Source: an uncultured Lachnospiraceae bacterium
Lineage (GTDB): Bacteria > Bacillota > Clostridia > Lachnospirales > Lachnospiraceae
Direction of reading: 5' to 3'
DNA length: 64,000 nt
Assembly (NCBI GenBank): GCA_910584585.1
Contig: CAJUBP010000005.1
Location: forward strand, 62,001-126,000
Shown here: positions 30,839-41,378 of the stretch, piece by piece
How the letters are laid out: each line of letters starts with the position of its first letter
How positions within the stretch are numbered: position 1 is the first letter of the stretch
Made by a program: the position numbers and the translations under genes
Notes under the pieces: model-generated
Told to the model about the DNA's origin: nothing
The model's input: the letters and a program-made list of their open reading frames with translations, nothing else
Database searches by the model: none

Positions 30839-32842
30839 ATGAGCCGGACGGGAGAAGTGACAAAAGAAACCAGACAGAATAAGCGGAGGGGAATCGGACT
30901 GACGGTAAAGCTGACAGCAGCAGTGGTGGTGAGCGTTATGATCGCCGTGTCAGCGCTGCTGGCAGTGGTATATACCCGAATGTCCAAGACGTTGTTAGAG
31001 AAAAGTGAGGAAATGCTGCATACCACCACGGAAAAGACACTTCAGGAAACCAGAGCATGGATGAATGGGACGCTGTCTATGCTGGAGACCCAGAGAGACA
31101 CAATAGAATATGAGAATATGGATATTCCTGCAATGACAGAGTACATTAAGCATACAGCCGGACAGAATGAGGCTTATCCGGCCGGGCTGTATGTGGCGCT
31201 GACAGACGGATCGCTGTATCACGCATCCTTTGTGCCGGGGCCGGATTTTAATGCTTTGGAAAAAAGCTGGTACCTGGACGGCCTGGAATCTGAGGAATTT
31301 ATTTTGGGCGATGTGTATTTTGACGAGGACAGTCAGTCCTATGTGGTGGGAGCCTCCGGCACGCTGAAAGGCGCGGACGGCACAGTGCGGGGCGTTGCGG
31401 CGGCGGATGTATATCTGGATTCCATTTCTGAGATTGTAAGCGGCATTCAGATTGAAGAGCACGGCGGTATTTTTCTGGTGGATACCCGCACAGACACCAT
31501 TATCGGACACAGGGATTCGGCGGTGGTTGGAACGAAGCTGGGCGAAAGCGGCGGCATGTATGCTTATGCCAAAGAGCAGATTCAGTCCGGGAACACAGGG
31601 CTGGGCCTGTATGGAGATACTTATATTGAGATTGCCGAGGTTGCGGGAAGCAGTTGGACAGCGGTAGCCTATGTGTCCAAAGAAGAAGTGCTGTCGGAAC
31701 TTTATGTCCTGACTTATACCATGGCAGCAATGTCGGCCGCTGCCGTGCTTGTTATGACGCTTCTGGTTGTGATCCAGATTCGGCGGATTATCGGCAGGCC
31801 GGTGAAAGAACTGAGCCAGGCGGCTACCAGGATTGCGGAGGGAGATCTGGATCAGACCATCCGCTACAAGTCAAGAGATGAGCTGGGGATCCTTGCGGAT
31901 AATTTTAATCAGGTGACGGTAAGGCTGAAAGACTACATAAAATATATCAATGAGATTTCAGATACGCTGCGGGAAATCGCCCGGGGAAATCTGGCGTTTG
32001 AACTGGAAAATGAATATACCGGTGAATTTGCCAGGGTTCGGGAATCTTTGGATGAGATTGCGGTAGAACTCAACATGATTATGGGGCAGATGAACGTGTC
32101 GTCCAGAGACGTGGCCGCCGGCGCGGCGCAGATTTCCAACAGCGCGGTGAATTTGTCTCAGGGTTCGGCAGAACAGGCGGCAGAGGTGGAAGCCCTGTCC
32201 GGAAATATTGAAAAAGCGGCCGACAGTGTGAAAAACGTCGCAAAAGGCGCGCAGAAAGCCAGCAGTATTTCGAAGGAAACCAAGGCGGGACTGCTGGAAA
32301 GCAATACCAAGATGGAGAATATGAGAGAAGTGATCCAGAGAATCAGCGAGAAATCCAATGCAATCCATAAGATAGTAAAAACCATTGACGATATTGCGTT
32401 CCAGACCAATATTCTGGCGCTGAACGCAGCGGTGGAGGCGGCCCGGGCAGGGGAGGCCGGAAAAGGCTTTGCAGTGGTGGCGGAAGAAGTGAGAACTTTG
32501 GCAGGCAAATCTGCCGAGGCAGCCCAGGAAACCACAGAGCTGTTAGGGGAGACTATAAGATCAATGGAAGAGGGAGTCATTGCAGCCGACGACACAGCCC
32601 ATTCTATGCTGGCTGCGGCAGAGATGGCGGAGGAAATGGATCAGTTAATCATCGGTATTGCAGATTATACGAAGCAGCAGACTGAAATAGCGGAGGATAT
32701 CAGCCATGGAATTGAGCAGATTTCCGTTGTGGTGCAGAGCAATGTAGACACGGCGGAATCCGGAGCGGCCGCCAGTGAAGAACTGTCCGGACAGGCTGCC
32801 GCGCTGAAAGAACTGGTTTCTAAGTTCCGTTTGAAAGAATAG
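30839..32842 (+). CDS. Methyl-accepting chemotaxis protein with Cache sensor
   Basis: A 667-residue chemoreceptor. TM1 lies at about residues 23-46 and is followed by a 240-residue extracellular double-Cache-like domain ([53 protein letters not shown]). TM2 is at about 291-314, then HAMP, then the signalling domain with tip [20 protein letters not shown] and [14 protein letters not shown]. Such Cache domains usually bind small metabolites such as amino acids. The ribosome site before ATG 30839 is weak. A half copy of dispersed repeat family A starts at its stop codon. Confidence 0.92.
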   Translation: MSRTGEVTKETRQNKRRGIGLTVKLTAAVVVSVMIAVSALLAVVYTRMSKTLLEKSEEMLHTTTEKTLQETRAWMNGTLSMLETQRDTIEYENMDIPAMTEYIKHTAGQNEAYPAGLYVALTDGSLYHASFVPGPDFNALEKSWYLDGLESEEFILGDVYFDEDSQSYVVGASGTLKGADGTVRGVAAADVYLDSISEIVSGIQIEEHGGIFLVDTRTDTIIGHRDSAVVGTKLGESGGMYAYAKEQIQSGNTGLGLYGDTYIEIAEVAGSSWTAVAYVSKEEVLSELYVLTYTMAAMSAAAVLVMTLLVVIQIRRIIGRPVKELSQAATRIAEGDLDQTIRYKSRDELGILADNFNQVTVRLKDYIKYINEISDTLREIARGNLAFELENEYTGEFARVRESLDEIAVELNMIMGQMNVSSRDVAAGAAQISNSAVNLSQGSAEQAAEVEALSGNIEKAADSVKNVAKGAQKASSISKETKAGLLESNTKMENMREVIQRISEKSNAIHKIVKTIDDIAFQTNILALNAAVEAARAGEAGKGFAVVAEEVRTLAGKSAEAAQETTELLGETIRSMEEGVIAADDTAHSMLAAAEMAEEMDQLIIGIADYTKQQTEIAEDISHGIEQISVVVQSNVDTAESGAAASEELSGQAAALKELVSKFRLKE

Positions 32843-32858
32843 GCAACAGTTCAGCCCA
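32842..32858 (+). repeat. Dispersed repeat family A, left half only
   Basis: GGCAACAGTTCAGCCC, beginning at the last base of the chemoreceptor stop codon, matches the left arm of the repeats at 34871 and 36913; the right arm is missing. Confidence 0.55.
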
Positions 32859-32903
32859 GGACTTTGCACTTGCCGCAAAGTACGTGAGAATGTGCAATTT
32901 CCC

Positions 32904-32933
32904 TTGACAACAAAATGCATAAATGTATACAAT
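32904..32933 (+). promoter_or_regulatory. gntR-icd promoter with overlapping palindromic operator
   Basis: TTGACA at 32904-32909 and TACAAT at 32928-32933 (18-base spacer) or TATACA at 32926 (16-base). The perfect palindrome TGTATACA (32924-32931) overlaps the -10, a likely operator for the GntR protein encoded next. Confidence 0.7.
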
Positions 32934-32971
32934 AATCCATGGAAATTATTTTCCGGCAAGGAGGGTCTGAT

Positions 32972-33685
32972 TTGAATGGAATAAGTCATTCACTGGGACA
33001 ACAGGTGTTTCAGAAAATCAGAGAAGGGATTTTAGACGGAACATATGTTAAGGGAAAAGAATTGAAAGAAACAGCCATAGGAGAAGAACTGGGCGTGAGC
33101 CGTACGCCGGTGCGCGAGGCGCTGCGGCAGTTGGAATTGGAAGGGCTGATTACGATTATCCCCAACAAAGGCGCCTTTGTGGTAGGGTTTTCCGGACAGG
33201 ATATCCGGGATATCTATGAGATGCGTCTGGCGCTGGAAAGATTATGCGCAGGAAAGGCAGCAGTGTCTGCAGAGAGGATTCAGATCGAGCAGATGGAAGA
33301 AATTCTCTATCTGGCGGACTTTCATTTCAGCAAGGGGCATATGGATCAGATGACGGCGCTGGATGATAAGTTTCACGGACTGCTGTATGAAGCAGGCGGA
33401 AGCAAAGTGCTGGAACATGCGCTGAAGGATTATCACCACTATTTGAGCCGGGTCAGGAAGATCAGCCTGACAAATCGGGAACGGGCCCGGCAGTCGAACT
33501 GGGAGCACTGGCAGATATTGCGGGCTGTCCGGGAACAGAACGCTGAAAAGGCCAAAGAGGCGGCCAGCCTGCATATTTGCAGCGCAATTCAGAATATGGA
33601 TACTTATGGATGGGATTTGCCCTGGAACGAAAGGGAAGGGGCCAGATTGATAGAATCAGGAGGAAGAGAGCATGGAAAAAATTAA
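32972..33685 (+). CDS. GntR-family regulator, FCD type
   Basis: A 237-residue repressor. The N-terminal winged helix-turn-helix reads [20 protein letters not shown]. The C-terminal FCD domain has the metal-site residues Asp and His in [15 protein letters not shown], His in [10 protein letters not shown] and His in ASLHICSA. The start is TTG 32972, six bases after AAGGAGGG; ATG 32939 lies right at the predicted transcription start and is rejected. It overlaps icd by 14 bases, so it probably controls isocitrate dehydrogenase and itself in response to an organic acid. Confidence 0.88.
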   Translation: MNGISHSLGQQVFQKIREGILDGTYVKGKELKETAIGEELGVSRTPVREALRQLELEGLITIIPNKGAFVVGFSGQDIRDIYEMRLALERLCAGKAAVSAERIQIEQMEEILYLADFHFSKGHMDQMTALDDKFHGLLYEAGGSKVLEHALKDYHHYLSRVRKISLTNRERARQSNWEHWQILRAVREQNAEKAKEAASLHICSAIQNMDTYGWDLPWNEREGARLIESGGREHGKN

Positions 33686-34874
33686 AATGACAACGCCGCT
33701 GGTGGAGATGGACGGAGATGAAATGACCCGCATTCTCTGGAAAATGATTAAGGATGAGTTATTGTGCCCCTTTGTGGATTTAAAGACAGAATACTATGAT
33801 TTGGGGCTGGAATACCGGAATGAGACAAATGATCAGGTGACCTTTGATTCCGCTAACGCCACTAAGAAATACGGCGTTGCCGTAAAATGCGCCACCATCA
33901 CCCCCAATGCGGCCCGCATGGAAGAGTATGATTTGAAGGAAATGTGGAAAAGCCCCAACGGAACCATCCGGGCGATTTTAGACGGGACTGTTTTCCGCAC
34001 CCCCATTACGGTAAAAGGAATTGAACCCTGCGTCAAGAACTGGAAGAAGCCTATTACCATCGCAAGGCATGCCTATGGGGATGTGTACAAGGCAAGCGAG
34101 ATGAAGATTCCGGGACCGGGGAAATGCGAGCTGGTCTACACTGCGGAAGACGGAACAGAGACGAGAGAATTGATTCATGATTTTACCGGGGCAGGCGTGA
34201 TACAGGGGCAGCATAATCTGAATGCTTCCATCGAAAGCTTTGCAAGGAGCTGCTTTAATTACGCGCTGGACACCAAACAGGATCTGTGGTTTGCGACGAA
34301 GGATACCATTTCCAAGAAATACGATCATACCTTTAAAGATATTTTCCAGGAGATCTATGACAGGGAATACGCAGAGCAGTTTGAGGCGGCCGGAATTGAA
34401 TATTTCTACACGCTGATCGACGACGCGGTAGCACGTATCATGAAAGCAGAGGGCGGATTTATCTGGGCCTGCAAGAATTATGACGGCGATGTGATGAGCG
34501 ATATGGTAAGCTCCGCTTTCGGCTCCCTCGCCATGATGACCTCCGTATTGGTATCTCCAGAGGGATATTATGAGTATGAAGCTGCTCACGGAACCGTGCA
34601 GCGTCACTATTATAAGTATCTGAAAGGCGAGGAAACCTCCACCAATTCGGTAGCTACAATTTTTGCGTGGACCGGCGCGCTGCGAAAGAGAGGGGAACTG
34701 GACAAGCTGCCGGAGCTTTCAGCGTTTGCGGATAAATTAGAAGAGGCGTGTCTGTCCACCATTGAGTCCGGCAAGATGACCAAAGATCTTGCGCTGATTA
34801 CCACATTGCAGGATGTGACGGTATTAAACAGCGAAGACTTTATCAAAGCAATCCGGGAGAAACTGGAAGCGTAA
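33672..34874 (+). CDS. icd: NADP-dependent isocitrate dehydrogenase, eukaryote-like type
   Basis: A 400-residue enzyme converting isocitrate to 2-oxoglutarate for glutamate synthesis. It has the homodimeric eukaryote-like pattern: [57 protein letters not shown] and [20 protein letters not shown] with the NADP-binding region. TCAGGAGGAAG precedes ATG 33672. Co-transcribed with gntR. The stop codon lies inside a dispersed hairpin repeat. Confidence 0.96.
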   Translation: MEKIKMTTPLVEMDGDEMTRILWKMIKDELLCPFVDLKTEYYDLGLEYRNETNDQVTFDSANATKKYGVAVKCATITPNAARMEEYDLKEMWKSPNGTIRAILDGTVFRTPITVKGIEPCVKNWKKPITIARHAYGDVYKASEMKIPGPGKCELVYTAEDGTETRELIHDFTGAGVIQGQHNLNASIESFARSCFNYALDTKQDLWFATKDTISKKYDHTFKDIFQEIYDREYAEQFEAAGIEYFYTLIDDAVARIMKAEGGFIWACKNYDGDVMSDMVSSAFGSLAMMTSVLVSPEGYYEYEAAHGTVQRHYYKYLKGEETSTNSVATIFAWTGALRKRGELDKLPELSAFADKLEEACLSTIESGKMTKDLALITTLQDVTVLNSEDFIKAIREKLEA

Positions 34875-34901
34875 CAGTTCAGCCTTCGGCTTCACTGTTA
34901 C
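34871..34901 (+). repeat. Dispersed repeat family A, full copy
   Basis: A 31-base imperfect palindrome: GTAACAGT and ACTGTTAC arms enclose AGCC-TTC-GGCT. It contains the icd stop codon. No T-run follows. A second hairpin, TCCTGTAA/TTACAGGA, follows at 34912-34940. Confidence 0.8.
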
Positions 34902-35007
34902 CTGGAAGTCATCCTGTAAGAATCTTCGATTTTTACAGGACAGACGGCCATGCGCCCGCCGGAGGGCAGGCAGAGAATAGTGAGAATTAGTATAAGGAGA
35001 GAGAACC

Positions 35008-36921
35008 ATGATTTTAGCCTGCCAAAACATCAGCAAAGCCTTTGGCACCGATGAAATCATACAACACGCCTCCTTTCATATTGAGGAAAATGAAAAGGCG
35101 GCGATTGTAGGAATCAATGGAGCAGGAAAGACCACCCTGCTTCGGATTATTATGGGAGAACTGGAGGCAGACGAAGGGAATGTGATTCTCGCTAAGGGAA
35201 AAACCATCGGATATCTGCCCCAGAATCCGGATATTGCGGGAAACCGGACGATTTATGAGGAAGTGCTTTCTGCCAGGGAAGAGATGGTGGCCATGCAGGA
35301 AGAATTGATTGCCATGGAACAGGAAATGAGCCGTGTCGCAGGGAAAGATCTGGAACGGCTGATGGAACAATATAACCGCCGGAATCTGGAATTTGAACAA
35401 AAGGGCGGCCAGTCCTATAAAAGCGAAATCGTGGGGGTGCTTAAAGGACTTGGCTTTGCGGAAGAAGAATTTGCTAAGCATATGCAGGAACTGTCCGGCG
35501 GGCAGCGCACCCGGGTGTGCCTGGGCAAGCTTCTGGTGACGAAGCCGGATGTAATTCTTCTGGACGAGCCCACCAACCATCTGGACATCGGATCCATTAC
35601 CTGGCTGGAGACATTTCTTTTGAATTATAAAGGGGCGGTTGTGATTGTTAGCCATGACCGCTATTTTCTGGATCGGGTGGTCCGCAAAGTGGTGGAACTG
35701 GATCGCTGCAAGGTATCCGTATTTTCCGGCAATTACAGTGATTATGCCGTGAAAAGGGCTCAGGTGCGGGAGGCAATGCTGAAACAGTATTACAATCAGC
35801 AGCAGGAAATCAAACATCAGGAGGAAGTGATTGCCAAGCTGAAATCCTTCAACCGGGAAAAATCCATCAAACGGGCGGAAAGCCGGGAAAAGATGCTGAA
35901 CAAGATCGAACGTCTGGAAAAGCCCGCAGAGGAGAACACGGATATTCATCTTAACCTGGATCCGGGCATTGTAAGCGGAAATGATGTGATTTCAGTGGAG
36001 CATCTGGCGAAGGCTTATCCGGGCCAGCCTCTCTTTGCGGATCTGTCTTTTGAGATCAAGCGGGGAGAACGCGTTGCTTTGATAGGAGATAACGGAACAG
36101 GCAAGACCACGATTTTAAAGATCATCAATGATATGGTGGCTGCGGATGGGGGCACTGTCAAACTGGGAACCAATGTGCATATTGGGTACTATGATCAGGA
36201 GCATCAGGTGCTTCATTCAGAGAAAACGCTGGTAGAAGAAATCTCCGATGAATATCCCTATCTAACCAATACACAGATCCGGAATGTGCTGGCTGCTTTT
36301 CTCTTTACCGGAGATGACGTGTTTAAGCGGATTTCAGAATTAAGCGGCGGGGAGCGGGGGCGGGTGTCTTTGGCGAAACTGATGCTTTCGGAAGCAAATT
36401 TTCTCATATTGGACGAGCCTACCAACCACCTGGACATTACCTCCAAGGAGATTTTGGAGCAAGCGTTAAACCGCTATACGGGAACGGTATTGTTTGTCAG
36501 CCATGACCGGTATTTCATCAATAAAACCGCGACAAGAATTATGGATCTGACCGGCAGTACGCTGATAAATTACATTGGAAATTATGACTATTATCTGGAA
36601 AAATGCAGAGAACTGACCGATATTTATGTATCGGGCAAAGAAGCGGTTCAGAAAACAGAAACCGTCAGCAGCAACAAGGCGGACTGGAAGCAGAAGAAAG
36701 AAGAACAGGCAAGGCTGCGGAAACTGGAAAATGACAGGAAGCGCGTGGAAGACAGCATTGAAGCTGCGGAACAGCGGATTGGAGAGTTGGAAGAAGCATT
36801 TTCAGACAGCGAAATTGCGACGAATTCTGCCAGGCTGCAGGAACTGCATCAGGAATATGAGGGCCTGCAAAGGGAACTGGAAGCCCTGTATGAGCGCTGG
36901 GAAACGTTGGTATCAGTGTAG
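35008..36921 (+). CDS. ABC-F family ATPase
   Basis: A 637-residue soluble protein with two ABC domains and no membrane helices. Walker A sites are GINGAGKTT and GDNGTGKTT, signatures LSGGQRTRV and LSGGERGRV, and Walker B ILLDEPTNHLD and LILDEPTNHLD. The linker (about residues 245-310) is charged and helical, and the C-terminal 80 residues form a coiled coil. ABC-F proteins act on the ribosome; some give antibiotic resistance, others are housekeeping. The subtype cannot be fixed here. AAGGAGAGAG precedes ATG 35008. Confidence 0.93.
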   Translation: MILACQNISKAFGTDEIIQHASFHIEENEKAAIVGINGAGKTTLLRIIMGELEADEGNVILAKGKTIGYLPQNPDIAGNRTIYEEVLSAREEMVAMQEELIAMEQEMSRVAGKDLERLMEQYNRRNLEFEQKGGQSYKSEIVGVLKGLGFAEEEFAKHMQELSGGQRTRVCLGKLLVTKPDVILLDEPTNHLDIGSITWLETFLLNYKGAVVIVSHDRYFLDRVVRKVVELDRCKVSVFSGNYSDYAVKRAQVREAMLKQYYNQQQEIKHQEEVIAKLKSFNREKSIKRAESREKMLNKIERLEKPAEENTDIHLNLDPGIVSGNDVISVEHLAKAYPGQPLFADLSFEIKRGERVALIGDNGTGKTTILKIINDMVAADGGTVKLGTNVHIGYYDQEHQVLHSEKTLVEEISDEYPYLTNTQIRNVLAAFLFTGDDVFKRISELSGGERGRVSLAKLMLSEANFLILDEPTNHLDITSKEILEQALNRYTGTVLFVSHDRYFINKTATRIMDLTGSTLINYIGNYDYYLEKCRELTDIYVSGKEAVQKTETVSSNKADWKQKKEEQARLRKLENDRKRVEDSIEAAEQRIGELEEAFSDSEIATNSARLQELHQEYEGLQRELEALYERWETLVSV

Positions 36922-36941
36922 CCGAAGGCTGAACTGTTGCC
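36913..36941 (-). repeat. Dispersed repeat family A, reverse orientation
   Basis: The reverse complement reads GGCAACAGTTCAGCCTTCGG then CTACACTGA, matching the copy at 34871. It contains the stop codon of the ABC-F gene. Confidence 0.75.
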
Positions 36942-36968
36942 AACGTTGATGTAACGCCTTTTCATACA

Positions 36969-36997
36969 TTGACATCCAGGATCAGATTTATTATAAT
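36969..36997 (+). promoter_or_regulatory. rex promoter, consensus sigma-A
   Basis: A perfect TTGACA (36969-36974), 17-base spacer and perfect TATAAT (36992-36997), 54 bases before the rex start. No clear Rex operator overlaps it. Confidence 0.85.
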
Positions 36998-37050
36998 AAA
37001 AAGAAGCGAAAAAACGGTGAGCGGATGCCCGTGAGACAGGAGAAGAGAGA

Positions 37051-37695
37051 ATGGAAAAAGAAATATCACAGGCGGTGATCCGAAGAATGCCAAGATATTA
37101 CAGATATCTGGGGGAACTTCTGGATGATGGAGTGGAACGGATTTCCTCCAATGAGCTGAGTGCGAGAATGCGGGTGACTGCATCGCAGATACGGCAGGAT
37201 TTGAATAATTTCGGCGGGTTTGGACAGCAGGGTTATGGCTATAATGTGAAGTATCTCTATGATGAAATCGGCAAGATACTGGGAATGAACCAACAGCATA
37301 ATATCATCATAGTTGGAGCCGGCAATCTGGGGCAGGCGCTGGCCAATTACATTAAGTTTGAAAAATGGGGGTTTGTGATTATCGGGCTCTTTGATGTGAA
37401 TTCGGCGCTGAAGGGGATTTCCGTCCGGGGAATTAAAGTGCGTATGATGGATGAACTGGAAGATTTCCTTAAGAAGAACAAAGTGGACATTGCAGCCCTT
37501 ACCCTTCCCAAGGAGAAAGCAGACGAGGTGGCAAACCGATTAGTGAAACTCGGGATTCGGGCAATCTGGAATTTTGCCCATCTGGATTTGGAATTGCCGG
37601 AGCATGTGGTGGTGGAGAATGTGCATCTTTCGGACAGTCTGATGCAGCTTTCTTACAATATTGAGAAGACAGAAAAATCAAAAGATAAGAAGTGA
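37051..37695 (+). CDS. rex: Redox-sensing transcriptional repressor Rex
   Basis: A 214-residue NADH-sensing repressor of fermentation genes. The N-terminal winged helix has RRMPRYYRYLGELLDDGVER and SSNELSARMRVTASQIRQDL. The Rossmann fold carries GAGNLGQAL for NAD(H) and the C-terminal swap helix (LMQLSYNIEK). Length and motifs are typical of Clostridia. It is followed at five bases by a coiled-coil gene of unknown role. Confidence 0.96.
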   Translation: MEKEISQAVIRRMPRYYRYLGELLDDGVERISSNELSARMRVTASQIRQDLNNFGGFGQQGYGYNVKYLYDEIGKILGMNQQHNIIIVGAGNLGQALANYIKFEKWGFVIIGLFDVNSALKGISVRGIKVRMMDELEDFLKKNKVDIAALTLPKEKADEVANRLVKLGIRAIWNFAHLDLELPEHVVVENVHLSDSLMQLSYNIEKTEKSKDKK

Positions 37696-37699
37696 GCCT

Positions 37700-38326
37700 A
37701 TGAGTAAAAGAAAAAACACAAGCCCTGGATTTGATAAAATTGCGCAGACAAGAGAGCTGCCGCCGCTGGTGCTGGATCAGAAATGGCACCAGTTATTTCT
37801 GGACGGCAGCAAACCGGCGAAAGTGGCGAAGCTGGAACAGAAGGTCAGCGGACATCTCTCCAGGCAGGGACATCTGACCCAGGAACTCAAAGAACTGAAG
37901 TCTTTGAAAAATAAGCTGATGAAAAATATTGTGGCAAATATGGATGAGATTGGGGAAACCGGGCAGGAGACCAACAAATTGCAGGAGAACAGAAGGCTGA
38001 TTACGGAGATCAATCAGCGGATGGATTCCTGCCGGGAAGAATTAGATAAACTTCAGGATACCATGCGGCAGGACAATGAACAGCTGATGGCGGAGACATT
38101 GGAATACTGCTACGGAATTATGAACAGCAATGAGAAAGAGCAGGAAGAGCTGGCCCAGTGGATTGCGAAGACCCGGACGGAGCTGAAGATAAAGATTATC
38201 CGCAAGGACGCCATTGAGGATCAGAGCCGGGCGATTTACGCGTATCTTCATGATATTTTCGGCGCTCAGATCATTGGAGCTTTTGATTTGAAATACGGAG
38301 AGGAATATAAAAAAGGGAAGATATAA
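37700..38326 (+). CDS. Hypothetical coiled-coil protein downstream of rex
   Basis: A 208-residue, highly charged protein with no signal peptide. The central region is a long predicted coiled coil (LTQELKELKSLKNKLMKNIV, MDSCREELDKLQDTMRQDNE). It ends in a conserved-looking globular tail (AIYAYLHDIFGAQIIGAFDL). ATG 37700 is five bases after the rex stop; the frame is open to 37661 within rex. Function unknown. A terminator follows. Confidence 0.78.
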   Translation: MSKRKNTSPGFDKIAQTRELPPLVLDQKWHQLFLDGSKPAKVAKLEQKVSGHLSRQGHLTQELKELKSLKNKLMKNIVANMDEIGETGQETNKLQENRRLITEINQRMDSCREELDKLQDTMRQDNEQLMAETLEYCYGIMNSNEKEQEELAQWIAKTRTELKIKIIRKDAIEDQSRAIYAYLHDIFGAQIIGAFDLKYGEEYKKGKI

Positions 38327-38365
38327 AAGGCAGTCTTGGCAGAAGTTGTCAGGGGTGTCTTTTTT
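38325..38365 (+). terminator. Rho-independent terminator after the rex operon
   Basis: Outer stem AAAAGGCA/TGTCTTTT and inner stem CTTGGCA/TGTCAGG (with G-U pairs), followed by six T residues. Confidence 0.65.
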
Positions 38366-38508
38366 CGGAGTTTGCGCGCTTGATTCGCAAAGCCAAATTT
38401 TTGCAGGGCGGGCAGTTCTATGAATGATCCGGATTAGGCCCTTAAGAACGATTTCCTGTGCAAAATGGCAAAATTTTGGTTCCGGTTTATCCGGGTTAGG
38501 AGGTTGGA

Positions 38509-40083
38509 ATGAAGATTCTTTTAGACAGCAGACAGATGAAACAATGCGATAAGAATACCATAGAGCATTTCGGAGTGCCGTCTCTGGTTCTGATGGAGCG
38601 GGCGGCCTTGAGCGCCGCGGAAGAGATTGAACAATATTTCTGCAGGGGCAGACAGCATAACCCTTTTGGCAGAGGGGAGGAAAATGCAGGGAATTTCCGG
38701 CAAAACAACAGAAGGAAAAGAACAGTTCTTGCAGTCTGCGGATATGGAAATAACGGCGGAGACGGGCTTGCCCTTTGCCGTATGCTCTGGCAGAGGGGCT
38801 ATGAAGTTACAGCGGTCATGCCGCCGGAGACGGGAAGAATTTCTGAGGAAACCAGAGTCCAGAGAGAGATTTTAACCAATTACGGAATTGAGATATCATA
38901 CGACATGCCCAAAGGGGAATTCGATGTTGTCATAGACGCGCTGTTTGGCATCGGCCTTACCCGGGATTTGGAAGAAATCTACCGGGAATACCTGATGCAG
39001 ATGAATGAGAAATCCGGCTTGAAAGTGGCGGTGGACATTCCTTCCGGCGTCCATGGAGATACAGGACAGGTGATGGGCGTTGGATTTCGGGCCGATGTGA
39101 CAGTGACTTTTGCTTTTGCCAAGCCAGGGCTTTTGCTTTATCCGGGAGCGGAATACGCCGGAGAGGTTCTGGTCAAAGACATTGGGATTGACAGCCGCAG
39201 TTTCTTAGAGGAACAGCCTTTTTTATTTGCTGCGGAATCCGAGGATTTGAAGCGGATTCCTGTGCGGAAAAATCATTCGAATAAAGGAAGCTACGGAAAG
39301 GTTTTACTGGCGGCGGGGCAGAAAAATATGGCCGGAGCGGCCTTTTTCAGCGGAAAAGCGGCGTACCTTACCGGAGCCGGCCTTGTAAGGATTTTTACGG
39401 AGGAACCGAATCGGATGATTCTGCAGGAATTGCTGCCGGAAGCTGTCCTCACCGCTTATGAAGGAAGGGAAGCCTTGGAGAAACTGCTGGCAGAATCCCT
39501 TTCCTGGGGAACAGTGATTGCGGCGGGGCCGGGGCTTGGCGTCGGGAAGTCTGCTGAGATAATTGTACGCTTCATCTTAAAACAGGCAAAAGTCCCGGTG
39601 ATTCTGGACGCGGACGGGCTGAATGTGCTGGCAGAACATCTGGAATGGCTGAAAGAGGCAGAGGTTCCCGTCATTGTAACGCCTCATTTGGGAGAGATGG
39701 CAAGGCTGACAAAGAAAAGCATTCCAGAGATACAGAAGCATTTATTGCAGGCTGCCCGGGAATTTGCAGCGGAATATGATGTAATATGTATTTTGAAAGA
39801 CGCAAGGACTGTCACGGCATGGCCGAACGGCAGGGCGTATCTCAATACCAGCGGAAATCACGGCATGGCCACAGCCGGTTCCGGAGACGTGCTGACGGGA
39901 ATTCTGGCAGGGCTGATTGCCCAGGGGATGGAGCCAGAGCAGGCGGCTGTTACAGGGGTATATCTCCATGGGGCGGCGGCTGATAAGCAGGCGGAACACA
40001 CCGGCACTTACGGGATGATGGCCCGGGACATTCTGGATGGAATTGGGATGGTTCTTAAGGAAAAGGAAGGGATAGCGAGATGA
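38509..40083 (+). CDS. nnr: Bifunctional NAD(P)H-hydrate epimerase/dehydratase
   Basis: A 524-residue metabolite-repair enzyme. The N-terminal YjeF epimerase domain (about 1-215) has VLAVCGYGNNGGDGLALCRM and VDIPSGVHGDTGQV. The C-terminal ribokinase-like ADP-dependent dehydratase (about 235-520) has NKGSYGKVLLAAGQKNMAGA, GPGLG and the catalytic GNHGMATAGSGDVLTG. The stretch at 640-690 bp of the ORF encodes a short polar insert (GRQHNPFGRGEENAG). AGGAGG precedes ATG 38509. It overlaps alr by four bases. Confidence 0.94.
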   Translation: MKILLDSRQMKQCDKNTIEHFGVPSLVLMERAALSAAEEIEQYFCRGRQHNPFGRGEENAGNFRQNNRRKRTVLAVCGYGNNGGDGLALCRMLWQRGYEVTAVMPPETGRISEETRVQREILTNYGIEISYDMPKGEFDVVIDALFGIGLTRDLEEIYREYLMQMNEKSGLKVAVDIPSGVHGDTGQVMGVGFRADVTVTFAFAKPGLLLYPGAEYAGEVLVKDIGIDSRSFLEEQPFLFAAESEDLKRIPVRKNHSNKGSYGKVLLAAGQKNMAGAAFFSGKAAYLTGAGLVRIFTEEPNRMILQELLPEAVLTAYEGREALEKLLAESLSWGTVIAAGPGLGVGKSAEIIVRFILKQAKVPVILDADGLNVLAEHLEWLKEAEVPVIVTPHLGEMARLTKKSIPEIQKHLLQAAREFAAEYDVICILKDARTVTAWPNGRAYLNTSGNHGMATAGSGDVLTGILAGLIAQGMEPEQAAVTGVYLHGAAADKQAEHTGTYGMMARDILDGIGMVLKEKEGIAR

Positions 40084-41249
40084 AATCATACAGCAGGGCC
40101 TATGCGGAAATAAATCTGGACGCAGTCAGTCATAACATCGCGCAGATGGAACAGATCATCGGGAGAGACACGAAGATTATGGGCGTCATCAAGGCGGACG
40201 GATACGGTCACGGCGCCGTTCCCATCGGAAGAGAACTAGAACAGACGCCGTCTGTCTGGGGATATGCAGTGGCCACGGCGGAGGAAGCGGAGATTCTGCG
40301 CCGAAACGGATTGAAAAAGCCGATACTGGCCCTTGGCACAGTATTTCCGGAACAGTATGAAAGTGTGGCAAAAAAAGAGATCCGGCTCACAGTGTATTCC
40401 ATAAAACAGGCAAAAGGGATGGAAGAGTTTGCGAAAGAACAGGGCCTGCCTATCCGGGTTCATCTGAAAATTGATACAGGCTTAAGCCGCCTGGGGTTTC
40501 AGGTGACAGAAGAAGCGGCAGAAGAACTGGCACAGATTGTAAAGATGCCTCATATCATAGTGGAAGGGATATTTACGCATTTTGCGGCGGCGGACGCCAG
40601 AGACAAAACCATGGCAAAAGAGCAGATACGGCAGTTTCAGAAAATGAAGGAAATGCTGGCTCAGAAGGGAATTTCCATTCCCATCAGCCACTGTGCCAAC
40701 AGCGCGGCAATCATTGACCTGCCGGAAACAAACATGAGCCTGGTGCGGGCAGGAATCAGCCTCTACGGCATGTGGCCCTCCGACGAGGTCCGGAAAGAAA
40801 ACCTGGATTTGCAGCCTGTGCTGTCCTTAAAGAGCCGCATTGTATTTCTGAAAGAGTTAGAAGCCGGCAGAACCATCAGCTACGGAGCCACCTACGAGAC
40901 GAGGAAGGTTCAGAGAATCGCGACGATTCCTGTGGGATACGCGGACGGATATCCCAGAAGCCTTTCCAACAAGGGATATGTGCTGATCCATGGAAAAGCC
41001 GCGCCCATCTGCGGCCGTATCTGCATGGATCAGTTTATGGCGGATGTGACAGATATTCCGGAGGCGGAAGAAGGAACGGAGGTTACGTTAGTGGGAAAAA
41101 GCGGTTCCAGAGAGATTACCATGGAAGAAATCGGAGAGCTGTCCGGCAGATTTAACTATGAATTTGCCTGTGATCTGGGAAAGCGCATTCCAAGGGTATA
41201 CCGAAAGGGAGGCAGGGTGACAGAGACAAGGGACTATTTCGGAGAATAG
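40080..41249 (+). CDS. alr: Alanine racemase
   Basis: A 389-residue PLP enzyme giving D-alanine for the cell wall. PLP lysine lies in MGVIKADGYGHGAVPIG; the second catalytic Tyr is in SYGATYETRKVQRIATIPVG. The N-terminal TIM barrel and C-terminal beta domain are complete (RICMDQFMADVTDIP). ATGA overlap with nnr. The arrangement before ndoA matches the alr-endoA order known in Bacillus, though the antitoxin gene is missing. Confidence 0.96.
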   Translation: MKSYSRAYAEINLDAVSHNIAQMEQIIGRDTKIMGVIKADGYGHGAVPIGRELEQTPSVWGYAVATAEEAEILRRNGLKKPILALGTVFPEQYESVAKKEIRLTVYSIKQAKGMEEFAKEQGLPIRVHLKIDTGLSRLGFQVTEEAAEELAQIVKMPHIIVEGIFTHFAAADARDKTMAKEQIRQFQKMKEMLAQKGISIPISHCANSAAIIDLPETNMSLVRAGISLYGMWPSDEVRKENLDLQPVLSLKSRIVFLKELEAGRTISYGATYETRKVQRIATIPVGYADGYPRSLSNKGYVLIHGKAAPICGRICMDQFMADVTDIPEAEEGTEVTLVGKSGSREITMEEIGELSGRFNYEFACDLGKRIPRVYRKGGRVTETRDYFGE

Positions 41250-41378
41250 GCCCGGCGGGGAGGAGCAGGCGGAAGGAACGGCCAGAAACCGAAAATTATT
41301 TTGGAAAATAGACTGTATACACACGAAAAAATTGGGAAGAATAGGAAATAACCTATAAAGTTTTGGAGTGTGAGAAAA

